Part shown: one piece after another, positions 61,101 through 64,000 of the stretch | Numbering within the stretch: the first letter of the stretch is position 1 | How the letters are laid out: the number at the start of each line of letters is the position of its first letter | Source: Kineococcus aurantiacus | Lineage (GTDB): Bacteria > Actinomycetota > Actinomycetes > Actinomycetales > Kineococcaceae | Length of the DNA stretch: 64,000 nt | Assembly (NCBI RefSeq): GCF_013409345.1 | Contig: NZ_JACCBB010000001.1 | Coordinates: forward strand, 4,774,001-4,838,000 | Direction of reading: 5' to 3' | Program-made: the position numbers and the translations under genes | Notes under the pieces: model-generated | The model's database searches: none | Seen by the model: the letters and a program-made list of their open reading frames with translations, nothing else | Told to the model about the DNA's origin: nothing

Positions 61101-63212
61101 GGGGTGACGACGAAGTCCCTGTACCAGGGCAGCACCGACCCCGACTACGGCGGCACCGTCAACTGCGGCCCCACCGTCAACAACGTCGTGACCGCGACCA
61201 AGGCGGGAGTGCTGTGCGAGACCCGCGACGGCGCCTACGTCAAGGGCACCACCGCCGCGGCTACCACCGCCCACCGCGTCGCCTACCGCTACGACGCCCA
61301 GGGTCAGCTGACCACGATGCTGCCGGGCACCCCCTCGGCGCAGCAGCAGCAGACCTTCGAGTACGACGCGCTGTCCCGGCTGGACAACGTCACCGACGGC
61401 CGCGGGCAGACCACGTTCTACGGCTACGACGCGATGGACCGCCTGACCTACACCCTCTACCAGGACGGGCGGGTCGTCTCGCACTACTTCGGGGACGAGT
61501 CCGGCAACGGGTGGCTGCGGGCGGTCGATGAGTACCCGGCCAACAGCTCCAGCGCCGACCGCTCCACCGCGTACGACCGTGACGACCTGGGCCGGCTGCG
61601 GGCCACCATCACCCCGGAGGACACCAGCGCCCTCGACTACGACAAGGTCGGCAACCTCGTCCAGTACACCGATGCCGGCGGGGTGGTGAAGTACGGCTAC
61701 AACGACGCCGACCAGCTGACCAGCCTTGCCCTGCCCGGCGGGTCCTGCACCGGGCAGACCCTCACCTCCCCGGGTGCAGCGTCGACGAAGTGCGTGCTGT
61801 TCGGCGTCGACGACGACGGGCGGCGCACCTCCACCCGCTACCCCGGCGGGCAGACTCTGGCCACCACCCTGGACGACTCTGGCCGAGTCAAGCAGATCAT
61901 CGGCACAACGATTGCCGGGGGTGTACCTGTGGGAGCTGCCACGACCCAGCTGAATCTGCTCTACGGCTACACTGCGCCAAATACCACCAAGGATACGTCG
62001 CTGGTGTCTTCAATGACCGATGCTGTGGCGGCGAGTAAGACCACTTACAGTCACGATGCGCTGGGCCGCCTCACCGCCGCCTCCACCGCCCCGACGGCCG
62101 GGGGATCGGTCACCCGCTACGAAGGCTTCTGCTACGACGGGGCCGGCAACCGCACCAAGTACCTCAACGCGGCCGCGACGACCTGCAGCACCGGGACCGC
62201 GGCGGCGACGTTCACCTACAACGGCGGCAACGAACTCACCGCCGCCACCGGCGTCACCCCCACCGGTGCGGCCCTGACCGGGAGTGGCTTTAGTTACGAC
62301 GGCAACGGCAACCAGACCGCCGCCAAGTCGCAGATCGGCCTAACCACGGTTTACAACGCGCAGGAAGGCGCTAGCTCCTTCACCCCCGCCGGCGGCAGCA
62401 CCATCGCGCAGTCCTACGCCAACGGTGACGGCGGGAACGGCGAGCGGACTCAATCGGGTAGCGGTTCTGCTGCCACCTCCTTCGCGGTTTCTCCGATCAG
62501 CCCGGCGCCCGCCTGGTCCAAAACAGGAGCCACCTCCAACTGGACCGTGCGCGATCCCAGTGGAACATTGATCGCCGTGCGCATCGGAATGACGGCCAGC
62601 GCGGCGACCGAGTTGTACCCCTTCACCGACAACGTCGCCTCGGTTCGGGCGATGGTCAAGGCCGACGGCACCGTGGCCGACTCGTACAGCTACTCCGCTT
62701 ACGGGACAACGCTGAGCGCGAGTGAAACGAGTGGCCTGTCTCAGCCTTTCAGGTATGGCGGGGGCTACGACGACGGAGTGACCGGGCTCGTCAAGCTCGG
62801 TGCCCGTTACTATGATGCTGCTCAAGGCCGGTTCACGCAGCAGGATCCCTCCGGGCAAGATCCGCACTACACTTACGCTGCCCTCGCGCCCGAATCCTTC
62901 AACGATCCTTCGGGCCTTGCCAATGGTTGTGGTGGTCAGGGTTTCACCAACCGTGCACCAGACGGAATCTTCAACAGCGCCTGCAATAATCACGACAACT
63001 GTTACGACGTAAACAGCCGGACTGACCGTGTGACGTGCGATGGGCGCTTCTTCGTGCAGATGCTTGCAGCTTGCAATTCCTACTACAGGTACGCTTGGGG
63101 GCCGAGAAGCCTTGCGGGTAGGTACTTGTGCTACCGGTGGGCTGAAAGCTACTTCATTGCCGTGCGCTACGGAGCCAGGTTGAACTACAGGGGGAAAGGT
63201 AATCCTCGATGA
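58119..63212 (+). CDS. RHS-repeat polymorphic toxin 2 with phospholipase A2-like toxin
   Basis: 1697 residues from ATG 58119 (GGAGG 9 bp upstream). Same plan as RHS 1: signal-like SAGVAATVAAGVAVAFALPAAATPA, DNRLRE-type domain (AQQRGLLKFPTLFDVIPADAQ), YD repeats and RHS core (LYPFTDNVASVRAMVKADG; GARYYDAAQGRFTQQDPSG). The last 110 residues are a different toxin: NGCGGQGFTNRAPDGIFNSA, CNNHDNCYDVNS and DGRFFVQMLAAC. C-x2-H-D-x-C-Y is the active-site signature of phospholipase A2, so the toxin should attack membrane lipids. Two inner stretches (about 60830-61060 and 61900-62060) differ in composition from the rest, indicating mosaic recombination. Confidence 0.92.
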   Translation: MPRRRRSGDSGDPSQSDRVQMQLPRRSATAGISAGVAATVAAGVAVAFALPAAATPAPAQPLVSGTSTTAGRPKPAKPSNGHYSGLSAAAKAAAQQAAQAQPAPDAEPVEDVTARTAHSSTTVDPATGTRTTQVSPQALNFRDEAGNWQPVDNTLIPASQKPGGPAGGGADTGWANSAAGYDATLPQDLTAPLTLTDGSNAGQWVSLQLNPASAASAPAAAPTAAAKSTTSTASAARTLAAAAGAAPEVAPVTGQVDGTSVAYTDVLPGTDVALEAQGSGVKETITLDSPSSAALNAGALSYTVKTGPGLKLTKGVGAGSGADADTVTVTNARGETVFTLPAPFMDDARGAHSDDIAVTLTPGAVGADGVGQTTLTVTPDAGWLAAADRAWPVVIDPTIAYPSSILGCAISSAAATTSSCTSGEIPLSSNSTTGAQQRGLLKFPTLFDVIPADAQIAQAKLNVKTVQVAGAATTSVDVKELSQPFAAGATWNTRNGTTAWTTAGGDRGAAVARASINPATATSMSFDVADTVQRWVEGTSTYNGFELEKTTATAGGAPVRLTQANDANLYIEWDPRAGDRKGNSAVVAEDLDDATSVAVNPATGNAMVTTRQLTIAGVGLDLNIAHTSNSINTAQLGVNGSRWTDSLSGVRLQPYAGSMLYDDATGARWTFYKALDGSWTRPAGLDADLVANADGTFTLTERKSKVAQKFKNIGTSADPSYGLASVTDRNGNAITFTYDASARLPYNDNLILRKVTDTRGRDVTITNFGYWNAWITDVTNREPATTVTNNQLVSETNAAGGTTTYEYDADDRVTAITVPEGQRTELTYDGSGRVLTLKRIANTGENPTWTFAYTTFDRANGTAATKTTVTDPNGHDSVYTSDGRGRIADVTDARGKKRTGTYTANDDMASGTAASTGSGGAAQTTTNTYDSSGASASAATWNLTSVKLPTGAAISNTFGTGARLYDVVSSVDAQGNATTYGYDAAGNQISATTGGVTTKSLYQGSTDPDYGGTVNCGPTVNNVVTATKAGVLCETRDGAYVKGTTAAATTAHRVAYRYDAQGQLTTMLPGTPSAQQQQTFEYDALSRLDNVTDGRGQTTFYGYDAMDRLTYTLYQDGRVVSHYFGDESGNGWLRAVDEYPANSSSADRSTAYDRDDLGRLRATITPEDTSALDYDKVGNLVQYTDAGGVVKYGYNDADQLTSLALPGGSCTGQTLTSPGAASTKCVLFGVDDDGRRTSTRYPGGQTLATTLDDSGRVKQIIGTTIAGGVPVGAATTQLNLLYGYTAPNTTKDTSLVSSMTDAVAASKTTYSHDALGRLTAASTAPTAGGSVTRYEGFCYDGAGNRTKYLNAAATTCSTGTAAATFTYNGGNELTAATGVTPTGAALTGSGFSYDGNGNQTAAKSQIGLTTVYNAQEGASSFTPAGGSTIAQSYANGDGGNGERTQSGSGSAATSFAVSPISPAPAWSKTGATSNWTVRDPSGTLIAVRIGMTASAATELYPFTDNVASVRAMVKADGTVADSYSYSAYGTTLSASETSGLSQPFRYGGGYDDGVTGLVKLGARYYDAAQGRFTQQDPSGQDPHYTYAALAPESFNDPSGLANGCGGQGFTNRAPDGIFNSACNNHDNCYDVNSRTDRVTCDGRFFVQMLAACNSYYRYAWGPRSLAGRYLCYRWAESYFIAVRYGARLNYRGKGNPR

Positions 63213-63607
63213 GCCTTCCCAGATACCCCAGTCCCGAAAAGCTGCAGCCAAGGAAACGCCTTGAGTGGTGGCAGTACATGATCGCGCTAGTCGCGGTGAT
63301 GCTCGCCGGACTGGCCGGGTGGGCGTCCGTGGTGGCATTTAGCGGGTCGACTATCGGGACAGTCTGGATGCTGCTAGCCGTCGGTTCTCTAGTGAGTGCG
63401 TCCGCCTTAACAACGCTCCTAGTGAACAGATTCGCGGCAGTTCCTCTATGTGCAGCTTCGTTCGCGGTGGTCATCTTCTGGCCCTGTTTCACAGACGATG
63501 ACGCGCTGTGGCTGTTTGCCTGGCTCTTCTTCACTGTCATCGCTGCAGGGGTGGCGGCTGCGTCTTGGAGTGTGACGCTGGCTGTGCTCAAGGTCATGCG
63601 GAGGTAA
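63209..63607 (+). CDS. Four-helix membrane protein, putative immunity to the PLA2-like toxin
   Basis: 132 residues, overlapping the RHS 2 stop by ATGA. Four hydrophobic segments (about 22-45 MIALVAVMLAGLAGWASVVAF; 50-70; 74-94; 98-125 LWLFAWLFFTVIAAGVAAASW). A membrane-embedded immunity protein fits a toxin whose target is the lipid bilayer. The family is not known. A strong terminator follows, ending the unit. Confidence 0.72.
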   Translation: MSLPRYPSPEKLQPRKRLEWWQYMIALVAVMLAGLAGWASVVAFSGSTIGTVWMLLAVGSLVSASALTTLLVNRFAAVPLCAASFAVVIFWPCFTDDDALWLFAWLFFTVIAAGVAAASWSVTLAVLKVMRR

Positions 63608-63654
63608 GCATGATGGCCTCAGAGGGGGTTGCGTTACTGTGATCGGCAGTAAGT

Positions 63655-63695
63655 GAAGGTGGGGTGGTGGCCGTCGAGGCCACCACCCCACCTTC
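63655..63695 (+). terminator. Strong hairpin terminator after RHS 2/immunity
   Basis: 18-bp perfect arms GAAGGTGGGGTGGTGGCC / GGCCACCACCCCACCTTC with a 5-base loop (GTCGA), 48 bp after the immunity stop. Confidence 0.9.
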
Positions 63696-64000
63696 ATGAT
63701 CAACCGGTGGGTGCCTGCTTGTGCACGCCGGTCTGCGGCTCAATCTGCTCGACGCCCGATAGGTGGTTGTGCTGCTGGCCTCCTGCCTCAATCTCATCGA
63801 CCACGAAGCGGGCGGTTACGAGTACACTCACTCCGCTGGTCATCGATACCATCTTGTCCATTCTCACCACCGGCTGCCCCTTACAAGCTGGCCTCGTGGT
63901 GGGTGACCTGCCGCTGGTTCGCCACCTAGAGCGCCGACGGCATCTGGGGCCGCGTCCACAACCTGCTGCGCGACTAGCCGTGCATCGCCGACGGTTGTCA
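63696..64000. other. Window end, no supportable gene
   Basis: Open frames are short with no family text. A short plus-strand end (DGIWGRVHNLLRD, stop at about 63979) could be the tail of a decayed transposase, but this is not supported further. Confidence 0.35.

Noticed and set aside
1-64000. tRNA, tmRNA, rRNA genes and riboswitches
   Set aside because: T-loop-like words (GGTTCGAG) occur only inside coding frames without a matching cloverleaf; no rRNA or riboswitch core was recognised.

Overview
The window is high-GC DNA with GTG starts, short GTGA/ATGA gene overlaps and family signatures (PASTA-type penicillin-binding protein, cell-wall-binding repeat 2, LGFP repeats, DUF4193) that point to an actinomycete. 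A genus cannot be fixed from the sequence; Kineosporia/Kineococcus-like lineages are a guess only. No rRNA, tRNA or CRISPR array was found.

Layout. 0-8.7 kb: end of a class A penicillin-binding protein, small membrane and hypothetical genes, secreted LGFP, CARDB and CWB2 proteins, a family of short palindromic intergenic elements and an exact 20 x 27-bp tandem array. 8.76-10.88 kb: an IS whose inverted repeats enclose an AsnC/Lrp regulator and a serine hydrolase besides the transposase. It abuts a decapitated polymorphic-toxin C-terminus with its putative immunity gene (10.9-12.0 kb). 12.4-22.8 kb: plasmid- or integrative-element-like genes, including a NotI-type restriction-modification pair in which both genes carry a frame disruption, a Rep-like gene behind a 16-bp inverted repeat, and an HNH endonuclease with many zinc knuckles. 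23.5-29.1 kb: RHS protein 1 and immunity gene.

29.6-37.3 kb is the main defence locus: a type II CBASS operon (CD-NTase, E2-E1 Cap2, JAB Cap3, nuclease-SAVED effector) that continues with tight spacing into a SIR2-like protein, a 74-residue protein and a tyrosine recombinase, and has a 19-codon ORF wedged between cap3 and the effector by two ATGA overlaps. A perfect palindrome overlaps the likely -10 box. 37.8-46.7 kb (minus strand): giant RHS protein 3 with LGFP repeats, a nuclease-fold toxin and an overlapping immunity gene. 47-56.7 kb: a frame-disrupted NERD protein, DUF4193, a degenerate IS5-family element, a ThsA-like SIR2-SLOG protein without a visible TIR partner, a ShosA/ShosT-like DprA plus phosphoribosyltransferase pair, a start-less metalloprotease and small genes. 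58.1-63.6 kb: RHS protein 2, a paralogue of RHS 1 in the same orientation, carrying a phospholipase A2-like toxin and followed by a four-helix membrane immunity candidate.

The genes work as two interleaved armouries: anti-phage systems (CBASS, SIR2, ThsA-like, ShosTA-like, a decayed NotI-type system, HNH) and contact-toxin loci (four toxin/immunity cassettes). The 5-kb RHS 1/RHS 2 direct repeats enclose the CBASS-to-ShosTA block, so homologous recombination between them could delete or swap it. Several accessory genes have frame disruptions while the 5-8 kb RHS frames are intact; decay is therefore more likely than pervasive sequence error, though this cannot be settled here.
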